Origin: Monosporascus cannonballus
Taxonomy: Eukaryota; Ascomycota; Sordariomycetes; Xylariales
Length of the DNA: 64,000 nucleotides
NCBI GenBank assembly: GCA_004154925.1
Contig: QJNS01000752.1
Coordinates: 186,001-250,000 of the forward strand
Reading direction: 5' to 3'
The position numbers and the translations under genes were made by a program. The number at the start of each line of letters is the position of its first letter. Position 1 is the stretch's first letter. This document shows positions 35,201-50,700 of the stretch, piece after piece. The notes below the pieces were generated by a model. It saw nothing but the letters and a program-made list of their open reading frames with translations. It did not search any database and was not told where the DNA came from.

Positions 35201-38200
35201 AAATATTTATTTAAATTATATAATAATACCGAATATTTGAGGATTATATATAAATACTTTTCGCCGTATTTTTATATATAATTTACGTATTTATTATTTA
35301 TATAATTTTGTTAATTATAATATTTATAAAATAACTATATAATATGTATTTCTTAACCAGATAATCCGGTTTATAAAATTATAAATCTTTTTTCGTATTA
35401 TTTATATAGTATCTAATTTATATAACCTTTTCTTTAAATTGCGAAAATTATAATTAATCAAAAACCTATAATTTATATAATAATTTAATAATTTATAAGG
35501 CCGGTATAATCCGTTATAACGTACATTTTATTTTGCCGGTTATTATTATAAAGAAATCCCGAATTATATTATTTATATTTAACATTTATATAAATACCGT
35601 ATTTTTCCGTAATAAAACATTTTGTTTATAATATAAGTTTTTCGTAATATTACCGAACTTATAAAATTTTAATAATTATAAAACTTTTTAATTAATATAC
35701 ATTAATATTATTATTAAAATATAAGGAATTTATTTTTTTTTAATTTTCGGCCATATTAATATAACTTTATGATATATATTTCATATTTAAAATCGGTTAC
35801 GTATAATATATATTTTTTATAAGAAATATTGTATATCTTAAAATAATTAAATATTATTTAGTTAATACGAAAATGGCTTAATCGGGACCATATTATCGGT
35901 TTCGCCTTATCGCAAATTATTTTGGTACCGGTTCCGGTTATTCTTTAGTTAAGGATTTTGTTATTTATTTTTAAAATTATTCTTTAGGGGCAAATTATTT
36001 TTATTTTAGTACTTATTTCGGTTATTCTTTGGTCCCAGATTTTATTACCCGTTTTTAAGGTTATTTTTTAAGGGTAAATTATTTTTCAGAAATAAGTTAT
36101 TTTTCGGAAATATTATTAATAAATTTAATTCCTTGAATTAGGCAAATAAGGTTTTTTGAGTTTATTCGGAATATATTATTGGGAGCTATAACGGAAATTA
36201 TCTTTATTATATCGGCAAAAAATTTATTTACTTTTTATAATATTATAAAATATATAAAGATATATATTATAATATGAATTTCGAATATTAAATATACAAA
36301 AATTAATTAATAATTATTATATCGTAAATATTATATTTTTATATATTAAAATATAATAAATATTTCAAATTAGAAAAATTTAGATTAAATATTTATAATA
36401 ATTATAATTAATATATATTTAATTAAAGTAATTTTAGAAATTATATTCAAAAATTTATAATAATAGATAAATGTCTTATAATTTGCGTATAATTATTAAA
36501 TTTCTTCCTTATATATTATTATTTTGTTAGAAAAAATAAACTTAATTTTTTATTTATATTTAATACCCTATATAAATTTAATAATTTATATATTTATAAT
36601 TATGTAATCCTAAAATTTATATATATTTTAATCCTAATTATATATATTACCTTAAGATATTTTTATAATTTATTAATTATCCGTAAATCTTATTTATATA
36701 TTATATATGTTTATATATTTTGTATTTATATTATTAATATAGTCGGTAATTATTTAATTTACGAACTTTACTTTATTTATTATATTTTATATTTTTTACA
36801 TATATTTTTAATTTTAAATACAACGAATTTATATCGATAAACTTATAATATTATTAAATTACCTAATCATAATCACTTATTTATATATATTTAATATTAT
36901 ATAATTATTATAATAATTTTATTATTATATAATAAAGTAAAATACGGTAACTATATTCGGAAAATATATAGCAATATAACAAAAAATTAAGATATATATA
37001 AAGATCGAAACGGCATTAAATTAACTTTTAATACGAATTATATTAATTACGATATTATTTTCCGTATTTTACTTTTTGTTATATATACCGTTTTTTCAGA
37101 TTTTGCTCCAGCTTATAAAATAAGCCTTTTTTAAGCTAAATAATTATTTAATAAAATCCTAATATTATAAGGTTTTTATAAGGTGGATTTTATTACCATA
37201 TATTAAAAAATATAAGCTATTTATCGTTATATATATATTAACGCATATTTTATTTGTAACAACTTTGGAGTAATACTTAAATAGATATTCCGCGATTTTA
37301 ATTATATATATATAATTTATAAAAAGTTAATAAAAAATATATTTATATATCTTAAAGATTTTTAAATTTCGTTTTTATTAAACTCTGAAAAAATTATTAA
37401 ATAATATATAATATTATTTATTTTTTTATATTAAAATATAATAATAAAATTATCGATACGGATAATACGGATTATTAAATAATAAGTTTTTAAAACCGCG
37501 AAATAAAGGTTCTTTATATTACCGATTTAACCGGCCTATATTCTTTTAAAAACTGTATAATTCGAATTCCTAGCCATTTTCGGAAATTTATAATTTATAA
37601 CAATTTATATAATACACATAATTAGAAAGATAATAATTTTATAATCCCGATTAGGAAAAATATAAACCCGTAATATATCTTATGGTATTTATTATATAGA
37701 TATTATTTTCAAAATATTAAACGAAAAAAATCCGTAATTTTACGTAATTAATTGTCGAGCAAATAATTTTATATAAAAGTTAAATTTTTAAGTACTGCGG
37801 TATATTCGATATTATTATTAAGGATTTCGGCGGTTACTCGGAATATCTAATTATTATTGTATTTATATAAGATTTTAATACAAAGAAATTTCTAAAACCA
37901 GCCGAGAAAAAAATAAAGGAATCTTTAGAACCAACCGGAGACCTAATTATGCCGATAAAAGAAAAAGGCAGTAAAAAAAAGCTAAATTCGGTTATTAATT
38001 TTTATTAAAAAAATTAAAAAATCCCAATTCAAAAAAGAAATAATTATTAAAGTTTTTAATAAAACAATAATAAGGTATACGGGCGGTTTCGAAAAATATT
38101 AATTAAAACCGTATGCCAATAAATATTAATTCTAATTATAAGAAAATAAGGTTATAAAATATAATTAATGAAAATTAATTATAAATCCGGGATTTTAAAT

Positions 38201-41200
38201 ATTTCGAATTAATATTTAAAAAAAAGCGGACGCCAGAATAATTATATTAATAGTAAAAAATGGCTTTTTTAATATTGGTAAATAATTACTGATATTATTT
38301 ATTTACCCGCATAATTAATTACTTATTTTAAATTTTCGATTTGAATTAAAATACCTTAAGGGTTAAAAAAATAAAAACGTTTTAAAAGTTAATACGATAA
38401 ATTCGAAAAAAAAACCGGAAAATAACATTTAAAAATTTTTAGTTCGGCATTATAAATTAAGAGCTAAAAGTTAAAAGGATAATTTATTAATAACCGTAAT
38501 GGATTATAATTCCAATTACGTAATATAAAATTCCGTTAATTTTTTTAGCTGCAAAAATTTATTATATATTTGTTACGACATATAATTAATTCGGATAAAA
38601 ATAAATTAATATATCGTATAAACCTTAATAAATTAAGAGTTAATAAAAATAATGAATTTAATAAATAAATAATATGTTAATAATTTTAATTAATATTATA
38701 TAAATATTTATAATTATTACGTTTTATAACCGTAATGCCGTACCGAAACCGAATATATTTTTTTATTATCGGCCTTAATTAAGAATGGCGGTATTTCGTT
38801 TTTTATTTTTTAATTTAATATCGTAATTATTCTTTAATTTATTATTAATTTTATTATTTAACAAATATTATTTATTTATAATACGTAATTTTTTAATTTT
38901 GATTAGGATTATTATTTCCATTTTTTGATATATTATTTATAACGTCGGATTATAAATTATTATGTTTTAGTAATACCGGCGATTTTGATACCGATATAAA
39001 AGTAAATGAATTATGCAAATATAGATACGGTAATAAAAATAAAACCAAAAAATTAAAAATATTTAGGAACGATATATTTTATATTAACATTATAAATAAA
39101 AAAACGAAATAAATCTTTAATTAAAATTACTTAATATATTGTAAATTACATACATAAATATAAATATTTTTATAACCGAAATTATAATTCTAAATCGCAA
39201 AAATATATAAATTATATGCTGGTTTAATATTTAAATTATTAGAATTATCGTTAAACCGTTAGTTATTAATTTAAACCGAATAACCGTATGCAATATGTTT
39301 TAATTAAAATAAGGCGCAATTTAAAACGGCCTTATAATTTTTTTTAATATTTATCGAATTTATAACATAATAAAAATTAGTAACCTATATAAATTGGTTT
39401 ACGGTATGGGAATATAATGTTATTATTTTCGATTAAGCGAATTCTGTTATTTGTAGAAAATTACTTATGTTTTTTGTAAAATCGGAAATATAATTTTTTC
39501 GTATATTATATATAATGCAGAAAATAGGCGGTTTTTTAAAATATCTTAATATTATTATTTATCGAAACCGGGGACCGCCTTAATTAATTCGATTATATTT
39601 CGAATTAAATATGAATCTTTGATTTCGTTTAATTTATTTAGGAAGTTATTAAATAAAAATTGTTTAAATTTAATAAAAATAAATATTTATTTTGTTTTTT
39701 TATTATTAAACGGAAACGACCATATAAAAAATAATTTATTTATCCGTCGTTTATACCAGATTTTTATTATTTCCTAAGCACTTATTTTTATCGAACCGGC
39801 TTTTAATTATTTTTATATAAATATTTTCACATTTAAACGTTCGGGTATATGGAGAAAATTAAGCGTATATATATTGTAATAAAATTTAGCCGGAATTAAG
39901 TTATTACGTTTTTTTAATATAATAATTTTATTTCGGAGCTTTACGGGTAATATTTTAACCGGCCGAATATTAAAATTAAAATTTGATAATTATTTTATTT
40001 TAATCGAAATTATTTGTAATAAATTATATATTATTTTTTTATTATCCAAATCGGTTAAGTTATCTTTTATTATAATCTTTATATTTTTATAAGTAATACG
40101 GTTTTTGGTTTACCGGGCCTAAATTATTTTTGTTATTTAAATTTTTATAAAAATAAATAACTTAATTTTAAATTTATTAAATATTTAATAAGAAATAAAT
40201 AATATAATTTATTTATAATTAATTATATTTAATCGCTTATAATTACGAATTATTTAACCGAAGTATTATTATAAATTCTTAATCGAAAGATTTTACGGTA
40301 TATCTTATTATATTATTTAATTAATATCCGGAATATTTATATTTAATTAAAAAATAATAATACATATAACGATACGAATAAAATGATTTAATTGTTTTAA
40401 ATTATTATATATATAAATTTGGTCCTTATAAAATATTTCGGAATTACAAAGTTTAATAATTTCTTTTATAATCTTTAACAAATATTCCCAATTTATTATA
40501 TTTCTAATTAAATAATTACAAATATTTATAATTTTCTCCTTATTATTAATATAAATAATAATCTTAATAATAAAATATAAATTATTAAGTTAAATTAAAA
40601 GAATAATACTTAATAATCCGAATATGTTAATTATTAAAAAAATCTAAATATTTTTAATTTAAATATTAACTTTTAAAAATAAGGAAAATATTAATATTAA
40701 TTTCGGGATAATTAATATTAAAACGTCGGATTTTTGCATTATAATTATATTTAGTTAAACCGCCGGTTTAACCGAAACCATTATATTTTATAATTTTTTT
40801 ATTAATATTACTAATAATTATTATATACGCCACTTAATATATATAAATAAGGAAAATATAACCTAAATTATAAACATTAATATATTTAAATCGGAAGCTT
40901 TTTTATTTTAATATAAATATATTTTGTTAATAATAATTAGATTATATTATCGTGCGAAATAAAAACTTAATAGAATAATTTGAAATTATTTGTTTAATAT
41001 TTATTTAAAATTAAAAATAATATAATTATGTTATCCGGCAACTATACGGTTAAATATTTTTAAATTAAGTTTTTTCATATTCGTAAATATTAAAATAAAA
41101 ATAAAATATAAAATTATTAACATAAAAATTTATTATTTTTCTATTATCTTAATTAATAATATAACTTAAATAATAATTAAATTAGTTATTAACGAAAAGA

Positions 41201-41984
41201 TTTAAATAATTAATAGTTTCTTAAAATATATTTTAATAATAAAAAAAATCAAATCTTTTAAAAGTTAAATTATATATTATATTAATTTATCTTTTTCCTA
41301 AAATATAGTCTTATTTATTAAATTTAACGCTTATTATACAGCGAATAAACCGATAACGTAAAAGTTTCATAACGTTATCGGCCGTACATATAATATTAAT
41401 TTATAAGTTAATTATATTTATATAGGCAAAAAATCTATAGAAATATTAAATAAAAATAAACGTTTTATTTTGGAAAATTAAATATTTAAATGTTTAAAAT
41501 ATTTATTTTAAATTTTCGAATATAGTATTTATATTTAATTAATTAAGAAAAAAAATATATTTCGGGATTTATTTTGGGTAACTTTAAATTTTATATATTA
41601 TTATTTTGGTTTATAAGATTATATTACTATTATATTAACCTAAAAGGGATAAAGGGTTATAATATATATTAATCGGGATTTTAAGTTATTTTTTATAATA
41701 ATTTTTATTTCGTATTAATTAAAATTATTATGATATTCGGAAATAAAAAGTTTAATTTTATATTAGGTTATATTGATTAAAATGTTAAATGTTTTGTAAT
41801 TAACATATATTACTAAAGTTCATATTAATAATTTTTATAAATTTATATAAAAAATATTAAACGAAATAAAATAATTATAATTTTGTATTAGGCCTTATTT
41901 TAAAGGTTTTATTATTTTTATAGGTATTATTCTTAAAGGAGTTTAACTAATATATTGGACCCTTAACAAATACTTCTTAATCAA
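32294..41984. other. Long AT-rich, RIP-type repeat block
   Basis: These 9.7 kb have no intact gene. I found no LTR pair or reverse-transcriptase box that I could defend. A 45-codon Lys/Glu-rich plus-strand remnant (37,871-38,008; contains KPAEKKIKESLEPTGDLI) shows that some of it was once coding on the plus strand. Cytosine is retained mainly in CpG. It probably consists of several overlapping transposon relics. Confidence 0.5.
35936..36089. repeat. Degenerate tandem repeat, ~84-bp unit
   Basis: Two consecutive units begin GGTTATTCTTT (35,936 and 36,020) and share TTATTTTTTAAGGG-like and GGCAAATTATTTTT-like blocks. A weaker related segment precedes them. Local C content is higher than in the flanks. 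Confidence 0.45.
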
Positions 41985-41992
41985 AAGCTATA

Positions 41993-42063
41993 GCTGTGGC
42001 TACGGCTGCTGCGCCGCAGTCGCAGCCACAGCCTCCAAAATGGTGTTCTGATCACGATAAGGC
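41993..42063. repeat. GC-rich hairpin module, copy 2
   Basis: Arms of 17 bases (41,993-42,009 and 42,016-42,032) pair at 15 positions around a 6-base loop. They are followed by CTCCAAAATGG and CTGATCACGATAAGGC, as in the module at 30,701-30,756. The next bases (AAGATAAGGCAAGCAATAGG) end in the same GCAATAGG that precedes the inverted-repeat element at 29,791. Confidence 0.5.
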
Positions 42064-45000
42064 AAGATAAGGCAAGCAATAGGTACCAGATAGATAGCAA
42101 CGAATTATTTACGACTATAAGCATCTATTCGTAAATAAGTTTAGAAAATCTTTTTAAAAAATGTTTACGATTCGTTATTTAAAGATTAATTATTTATAAC
42201 TAATTATAATAAAACTTTAGTTATTATATTTTACAAATATCATAAATATAGTTTTTTTTAAAATAACAGTAAATAAACTTTTAAAAGGCCTTAAACAAAT
42301 TAAAATATATATTAATATTTTCGTTAATATATTTTGAAGTTGAAAGAGGAAATTGCAAATAATATAATAAAAATATTATATTATTGTAATAAAAGTATTA
42401 CAAGTTAATCAACTAAAATAATCAAGCGTGTTTATTTTGCAAAATATATACTTGTTAATATTTATATATTTATATATTAGAACCTTACTTTTAGTACAAT
42501 TCTATACCTTTATAAAACTAATTTTTACGATTTAAAGGTGTTAGTAAAATATTAGCATAGTATTAATCTCGTGGCTTATATATATAAGTTAATTCTTCTA
42601 CCTATTTCTTTTAGTTATTTCTTAAATTTCCTTATAACTCTGTTGTATATTATATTTTTAGCTTTTGTACAACCAATGCTTTTCATATTAAAAAATCTCC
42701 TTTTTTTTGTAAACCATTTATTATTATAAATATATGCTGTTATTATATATTCGCTATTTGAGCGTAATCTATTTGCGACAACTATCGAAAAACCGCTTTA
42801 TTAAACCTTATAAACCGTTTGTAAGTTATAAGTCTGTAAATATTATACTATTGAAAAGTTTCAAACGTATTAAAATATCAAAGATTACGTAAGATTCATA
42901 AAAGGGTACGAAATAGTTGTATAAAATAACGTAAATAAGATAATAAGTTTCTACTTATTATAAGCTATTAGCTATAATATATATAAAATTGTATAAATAT
43001 AATTACTTTATTATTTTTTATGGAGAACTCCAGAAAACATTGTTAGTTACTTATGGCACGAAATTCGATTGTCATAATCGTAATTATAAAACTTTTAACA
43101 CGTACATGTTTTCGTAAAAGAATAAATATATAATATACAGTATCACAATTAACAAGGTGGGTTTTAATTACTTAAATAAAAAATCAACGATTAATATGTT
43201 TTTATAAATTATAGCGAGATTTTCGTTATTTCTAATAATAATTACATAACCGTTATTATGTATTATTTAGCATGCTTAATAATATTTTTAATAATTTTCA
43301 ATTTGTGTTAAATGTTTTATAAAAGAATATATAAAGTAAAGAAGATTTCTTTAACCTTTTTAAAAAATAATTGTAATTTTGCCGTTAATTATTTCGATAA
43401 TTATTATAATCATATTATCGATCGTTTCATTAATAACTTAGAGAATTATGTTTATATCGATAAAATAATTTTAATAACGTTAAAAATCTCTTGTATTAAA
43501 TAGTTTATTAATTTTACTAAGGTTTTTTTTAAATAGAAATATATTATTATAAATACCGTTACCGTTATCAACCGTCATATTAAATTTAATTATAATAAAT
43601 ATAACTTAATACTAATTCAAACCCTTAATTTTTACAAAATAATTATTAATATTATTATTAATATGCCCTTTTAAATCGTAATATTTAATAGCTAAAATGA
43701 TTGGTTTATCGAATGTAGTATTATCTTATGTTTCGTTATTTTTATAAGGTTCATTAACGCGTTTTAAGTATTTTAAATGAATTTTAAATATAAATATTTT
43801 GTAAAATTTTGAACGTAAATTTATTAAGAAATTAATCCATTCTTTTGATAATTCTGTAAAGAAAGCAGGTATTTTTATTATATTCGTTACGAAATTAGAG
43901 ATAATAAACGGCGAAATTAACTTTTTTCATTATAATTCTGTTTTTGCCGTTATTTATAAAAAAAATAATCAGGCTAATTTAAATTGAGTTTTTAAAAAAG
44001 AATTAATGTTATTAAATACAAAGCGTTTTTAAAGTTTTTTTTTAAAAAAAAACTTTGCTGCTAAGATTAATTTTTAAGCTGGAATAACTTTACTAGCATA
44101 ACAAGATTTAACGAGTATTACGTTATTATTAATTAAGATATTAGGCGGTATATCTAAGTTTTTATTAATATTGATAACTTTATTAATCTCGAAAAATGTA
44201 CTAAGTATTTCGTTTTAATAAGCGCAATTTTCAGAAAACAAATTTAAGAATTTGCTGATAGGATAATTTTATTAACACTGATAACTCTGACTATTATTAA
44301 ATATAAGGTTTTTAAAAACGATATTATTTTTATCGTTTTATCTGTTAACGTTACTAAAATTAAACTTTTCAAAAGTTAATTTATTAAGTATTTTAAATAT
44401 TTTTATAGGATTTAATTGAAGTTTAATAAAGTCGATTCGAGTTAGATTTTAAGCATTATTTTAGCGGGGTTTTAACGATAAAATAATAATATACGTTTTT
44501 TTCGAAATTAGTAAAGTTATTTTTCTATCGGTTTCTTTTACGTATTTTAAATTCAAAATTATAATATTATTATTGTTTATATAAACCACGAGTTTGCTTA
44601 GAGTTTTCGCAGAAATATTCTTTTAATAAATATAGTTAAGTTATCGAAATTTAGCAACTTTTTACTATTTTAATTACAATCGTCTATTTTCGTTTTATCC
44701 GTATTATATTTATTTTACATATTCGTAAACCCATTAAATTATATTTTCAATTAAAGTCCTTCGAATATTGAACGTATAAGTATTAGAAAAACCATTTTGA
44801 CAATTGTTTTTGCCAATATTACGAGAAATTCATTATGCCGAATGTATTATAATAAGAAAATGAACCAGTCTTTTTAAATCTAATTGTAAAAGTACTTAAA
44901 AATAACAAATTACTTATTTAAATCAGAAATAATTAAAGTTTTTTAAAAAAAAAATTCTTAATTGAAATTTTTTTTAAATATATAGGTTTTTTAACATTAA

Positions 45001-47511
45001 GAATTATATTTTTCGAATAGCGTAAGCTCTTTTAAAAAGACCGCTCGCTATTGATTACTATTTATAATTTATAACCTAATATCCTTTTAAGACTTTCGAA
45101 ATAAAATAAAATAAAGTAATAAGATTACATATATTATTAATAAAAAAAGTTCAATAAATGTAAATATCATTTTTATTATGTTTTTATTTGTGAATAAAGA
45201 ACTACAATTAAGTTTTCATCATTAGGTACGTTAAATTTATTAAGATAAATTAAATCGTTTTTAATATTCGATAAGTTAATTAATTCGATATTTTATATTG
45301 TATTAAACAATCGCTTTATTAACTCAAATAAGAAAGTTTTTTTAAACGCTATTGGTTGGTTTTAGCTGTATAATCCATTTATTTAATAAGATATTTAATA
45401 GATGTGTTTTTTATATTAGCGAATTTTGCGGTTAATAATGTCGTCGATTTTTTATTTTGTTCGTTACAGTTTACGAATATAAATTTAGGATTAAACGTTC
45501 CTTTATTAAACGAATTTTATATTTTAGTTTATAAAGTTTTATTATAAACAAGGTGATAAATTATTTAACTATAGGAAAAATTTAATTAGTAACTTCTGTG
45601 TTTCATTTTCTTAATAATCTTAAATAACTTTACTGGAGTAAATAATTATTTCCGCTCAAGTTGATATAATAAATAGTCTTTTTAATACATTTTAAAATAT
45701 AAGAATTTATGGTTTTACAAGTTCTTATCGGAATATATTTATAATATAAATAAATTAAACCGTTTTTCGAACGTGGGTTTTTAACGATATTGATTTTATC
45801 GTTTATAATTAATTCCTCTTTTTTTCGATTAATATATTTATTATTAATCTTAATTACAATTAAGTACGAATTTATTTAATAATTTACATTTTATAAGTAT
45901 TGAAAAGTTATTTAAATAATATTTTATCGTATATTTTATATTAATTTATATAACATTAAAACCGTCGCATGTTCTAAAATATATAGCGTTTTATAGCACT
46001 TAATTCTTTCTAAAGCAACAGTCATTTAATAAATAATATACGGTAAAAAAGGAATTTAATTTCTAAAATATGTAAATTTTTATTTTATTAAACAGCCGTA
46101 TAATTTAAGTTTTTGTTATTTATAATCCTAATTAATAATTTTTAATATTTTAATGACTTAGATTTTAGTAATATATTATACGCTATTTATAGACTTATAT
46201 TTTAGCTATATCTAAAAGGCACTTCGGTTAATATTATTTTAGTATATTCGTAATAATCTCTATAATTATTAATCGAAAAATATATATTTTTAGTAATTTA
46301 CTTTTCTTAATTGATCTTTTTCGATAACCTGGATAACAATTAAAATAGTTTATACTTTTATAACTTCGTACCTTTTTAACAGAAAAATATCATATAAATT
46401 CTTTATTATACGTTTTTATCAAAAAAATACTTTTACTCGTAAATAAGGTTTAATGCTTTTTAATTATAAATATAAAAGATATATAATTCTTTATTGCAGT
46501 TCTATTCGATATATTAAAATTTTATTTTATAAGTTAAACCGCTTATATTATTATATTTTACGTTTATTTATCTTTATATCTTGTAAGAAAAAAATATTTC
46601 TATCGGTTATTTATATCGTATTTTTTAATAATATGCGTTTTGAAAATATTTTTTAAAATCAAAATAATTTAAAAATCCTCTGTTATTTTACTACGAAATA
46701 TTATATATTAACGTTAATTTATATATTATTTAATTTGCTTATTTTTGAGAGCATATTAGTTATAAATAAATAAAATGCTAAATATATTATTATGTTCAGA
46801 TTTTCCGAAATATAAAATATTTTTAATTAAAACTATAAAACGCAATTTATATTATTTGATTTCGGAATATTCTTAGTAATATTTATTGTAAATAATAATA
46901 ATATATAATAAAGCTTTATATGAAAATATAATTAGTAAAAATAGCAATTAAAAATAACTTTAATTAAACGAATTTACGTACTTCCTTATAGTTTTATATT
47001 AACGTTAGCATTTTTTCTTTAATTCATTCGTATTTCTTGGCGTTAATAAATTAACTTCAGTATAAATGAAAAAAACTTAATTTTCATTTTTAATGTGCTT
47101 TTTCCGCTGATATTTTAATCGTTTTATTTATCAGTTAACCAGTAAATAATAATACCGTATCTTGTCTTATAAAGATATATTTTAAAATACAAGATTTGCT
47201 GTTTTAGTATTCACGAGAAATATATTAAGTGCAGAAATAAATTTGAAATAGTTCCTAAGTTTTCTGTACTTAATAAAGATATTACTGATTTTAACAATAT
47301 GTTTTTATTTTGTTTATTTAGACGGCTTAGTTAATAACGTGTTTGAATTCCTACGTTTTATTAATAACTTAATGTTTTAATATTTAAAGTAATATATTTT
47401 TACCTTATATTAAACGGTCTTTTACGTAATTATATTTTTATATTTAAATATGTTCTAAAAAATTAAACCTATTAAACAATACAAGTTTTTGAAAATATTA
47501 ATACTGAAATA
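42064..47511. other. AT-rich RIP-type block left of element C
   Basis: No intact gene is present. One minus-strand trace at about 45,607-45,676 reads IIST, stop, AE, then YSSKVI, which fits the SSTEAEYIALSxAxxE pattern of Ty1/copia RNase H. If correct, a degraded minus-strand copia element lies here and is interrupted by element C. Short open frames at 43,312-43,503 and 46,453-46,656 show no motif. Confidence 0.4.
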
Positions 47512-47786
47512 TGGTAAAAGAGATTTCATCCTAATTACTATACATGAATCAGTTATATTATGATACGGAAAAGGATTATCGGAATAGAAAAATTTAATCA
47601 GATTATATTAATAGTGTTGAATTTTGATAACTGAAATAATGAAAACAAACATAATGAATAGTAATAATGGGCCGTATATCTTAGGGTTGAAAATATCGAG
47701 GAAAAGAATTGCCTAATATATACGCGTACTCCGAATTTTTTAATCAGCTAAAATTACTAATATACGTATAGGCTTATTTTATTTTA
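47512..47786 (-). repeat. Left LTR of element C (~275 bp)
   Basis: This is a direct repeat of 54,002-54,276. Shared blocks are TAATAATGGGCCGTATA, GATTATATTAATAGT and a TACTAATATACGTATA / TGCTAATATGCGTAATA segment. Differences are largely transitions plus small gaps. The ends are approximate, and I could not find a clean target duplication. Confidence 0.6.
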
Positions 47787-50700
47787 AACTTTCGTTTTTA
47801 TAATGGATAATCCTTTCGTTTTATCGTAAAAAATAATAATCATATAACGTTACAATAAATATAATATATATATGTTTTTACATATTAATTCTTTTTTCTT
47901 TTACTCAGGATATTTTTTAGTATTTTAATTTAGAGTTTTAATTTCGTTTTCAATTAACGTTTCGTGTTATAAAGATTTCTTCTTATTATTATATGTTTTA
48001 TTTTCTTATTATCAATCGTTAATCGATATCTTGTATTTTTCTAATCTGGTTATTTTAAAAAAAACTACGGTTTTTATCGTTTTCTAGTAATTTAATATAT
48101 ATCTCCTGTTTATTAATACGGGATTTTATAAGTTCTTATTAATATAACTTTAATACGATAATCGTTAATTTATAGGTGAAGTATATATTTTGCTTTAATA
48201 TTATAATATCATTTATATATGAATTCGAGGCCGTTTCGAGATTAAGAAATTGTACTGATATTTTGATTATAAGGTAAAAAGAAACCCGAAAGGTTTTTAA
48301 AACTAGGTAACGAGCCTTTGCTAGGTCTGAATCCTTTAGACACGTTTTTATTTTTATATTTATTATGTAAATTAATATACGTCCTAATTATATTTTTTAT
48401 ATTTCTGATTAAATTTTTTGTCTCGTTTAAAATTAATATTTCAGTTATTACAACCCAGGTTTTCATACGATAAGATGAAATAAGTAAATTATTTAAATAT
48501 TATATAGGACTTTTGGTCCAGTTAATACGTAGAGATAAATGATCGAAATTATTTTATTGTTATTTTTATTAATAAAATTTTAATATTTCTTTAATACGAT
48601 CTTGAAAAAAGATATTATCGAATCTTATAAAAAACGTTTTAATTGAATATATACAAAGCAAATTTAATACTTATCTTTCGTAATTTTATTAGTACGAATA
48701 ATATTGTAAATTGTCGTTAAAACGTAATCGAAAATCGAATTCCAAATAATAGCTTTTATTTTGTGTATTTAATAATATATAATATCCTTAGATAATAAAA
48801 CAATCGATTTTAAAAATGTATATATATTTATTTTTATGTCCTTACGCGAAAATACGTATATTACTATAGTAATATCTTTTGATCCAAGGTATCTTTCGAC
48901 GGCAATAAGCATAATACTCTTTTAAAGCGGTATAATTATAATACTATGTTATATTTCTGAATTGTTTTCGAAATTTGGTAATATTTTAAAATAATTTTAA
49001 GAGCGATTTCATCCTTAATTATACAGGTTAATAGATATTAATGGATTAAAGTTAACTTCTCGACTAAAACGAAATATGAGAACGAAAAGTAAAATATCGT
49101 CGTATAACCTTTCTAGTACTGTTTCGAATTTTGACGTATTTAGAATCTTGATATTCGTAATTTAGCTTAATATATTAAATTTAAATTAATTTATTTCTGA
49201 AGGTTCAGTTTAAAATTATTTTAAGTTAGTTTTTTGAATTATTCTTTAGATAGTGTTAATATTATAAGGAATATATTAACATTGAGATATATAGGGGATA
49301 GGTAATCGTAATATTGTTAAATAAGTATAGAATATAATTAATAATTTGTGAAATTAATATAGATATTGAAAAATATTTAATTACAATTATAAAAAATGAT
49401 AATAAATTAATTAATAATATATTCTTGATTTTTAGTAATTTTTTTTAAAAAAAAAACTCTTATACGATGAAAAAAACTTTAGAAATTCTCTTTGGTATTA
49501 TTAAGAGAGGTACCGTACGTTATTGCATTTTTAATTAATTATTTATAAACTTTATTATTGAAATACCTTTTTCAATTTTAAATTTTATAATGTTTTACTT
49601 TTTTATTAATAATGGTGATTATTTATCCCTGTATATCGATATGTGTATTTGTATATATTATCTTGTTATATTAATATATTTAATTAATTTATTATAAGTA
49701 TTTCGAAATTATTATGACTTTTCAATATTAAAGTTTCTACGTAAAAACGGTTTTTAAGAAATTAATTAACTAAGTAGGTTATTCGTTAATTAAAAATACT
49801 ATTTTCGATATTATTGAAAATTATTAGATTAAATATAATTAAAACTTTTAAGATTTTAATTGTTTTTCGGAATATTATTATTGTATTCTGAAAGTTGTAA
49901 AGTACTTTGTATATGTTAAACCTTTTATTTACAAAGTAAATAAGCTTTTAATTTGTTAATTTTTACGAAAGTGTAATTTTTCATTAATTTATCCGATATT
50001 CGTAAAACTTAAAATTTTATATTCCGTTAAGTTCTTATATTGAAGTTATACCTTTTTAAATATTAATTCTATAATATTATTAAAAGAAATAATTATCTTT
50101 TTGGATAATCCCAGATATTAATAACATTTTTTCTTAAATTTTATTATTTTTAATAAAAAGTATAATAATTTTACGAAAGTAATTCAATAACTTTTTAAAT
50201 TTAGATACTGTCGAATAATTCTCTGAAAATTCACGATTAATAACGTTAATATCTAATATTAATATCAAACATTTTTTAATCCTTAAGTTTATCCATCTTT
50301 TCCGATTTAAAAATTTTTAATTGTTTTTTTAATTTTTTATTAACGTTAGTAGGTTCAATTGTCCTTAATATTCTTTTTTTATATTTTAGAATTTATTTAG
50401 TATTTAAAATAATAAAACGATTATTACTTACATTGCTTTCAAATATATCGAGGTATATTATGTTTTACCATTACTTATTTCGTATTTTTTAATAATAAAT
50501 GCTTGAAATAATATTCATTGAATTTAATTTTAATTTTATTATAAATCCGTTTTTAAAATAGCGAATTATCGACTTTAGTTTCTAGAAAATACCTAATACC
50601 TAATCGCCGATAATTAAAATGTCATTGTTAAACCTAAGTTGAGGATAAAAACCTTATATATTAAAATTATTTACGCTGGTTATATAATTTAATTTATAAT

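Noticed and set aside
48242..48466. 74-codon minus-strand frame starting MKTWVVITE
   Set aside because: Within element C; possibly a gag or leader scrap, but no motif supports a call.
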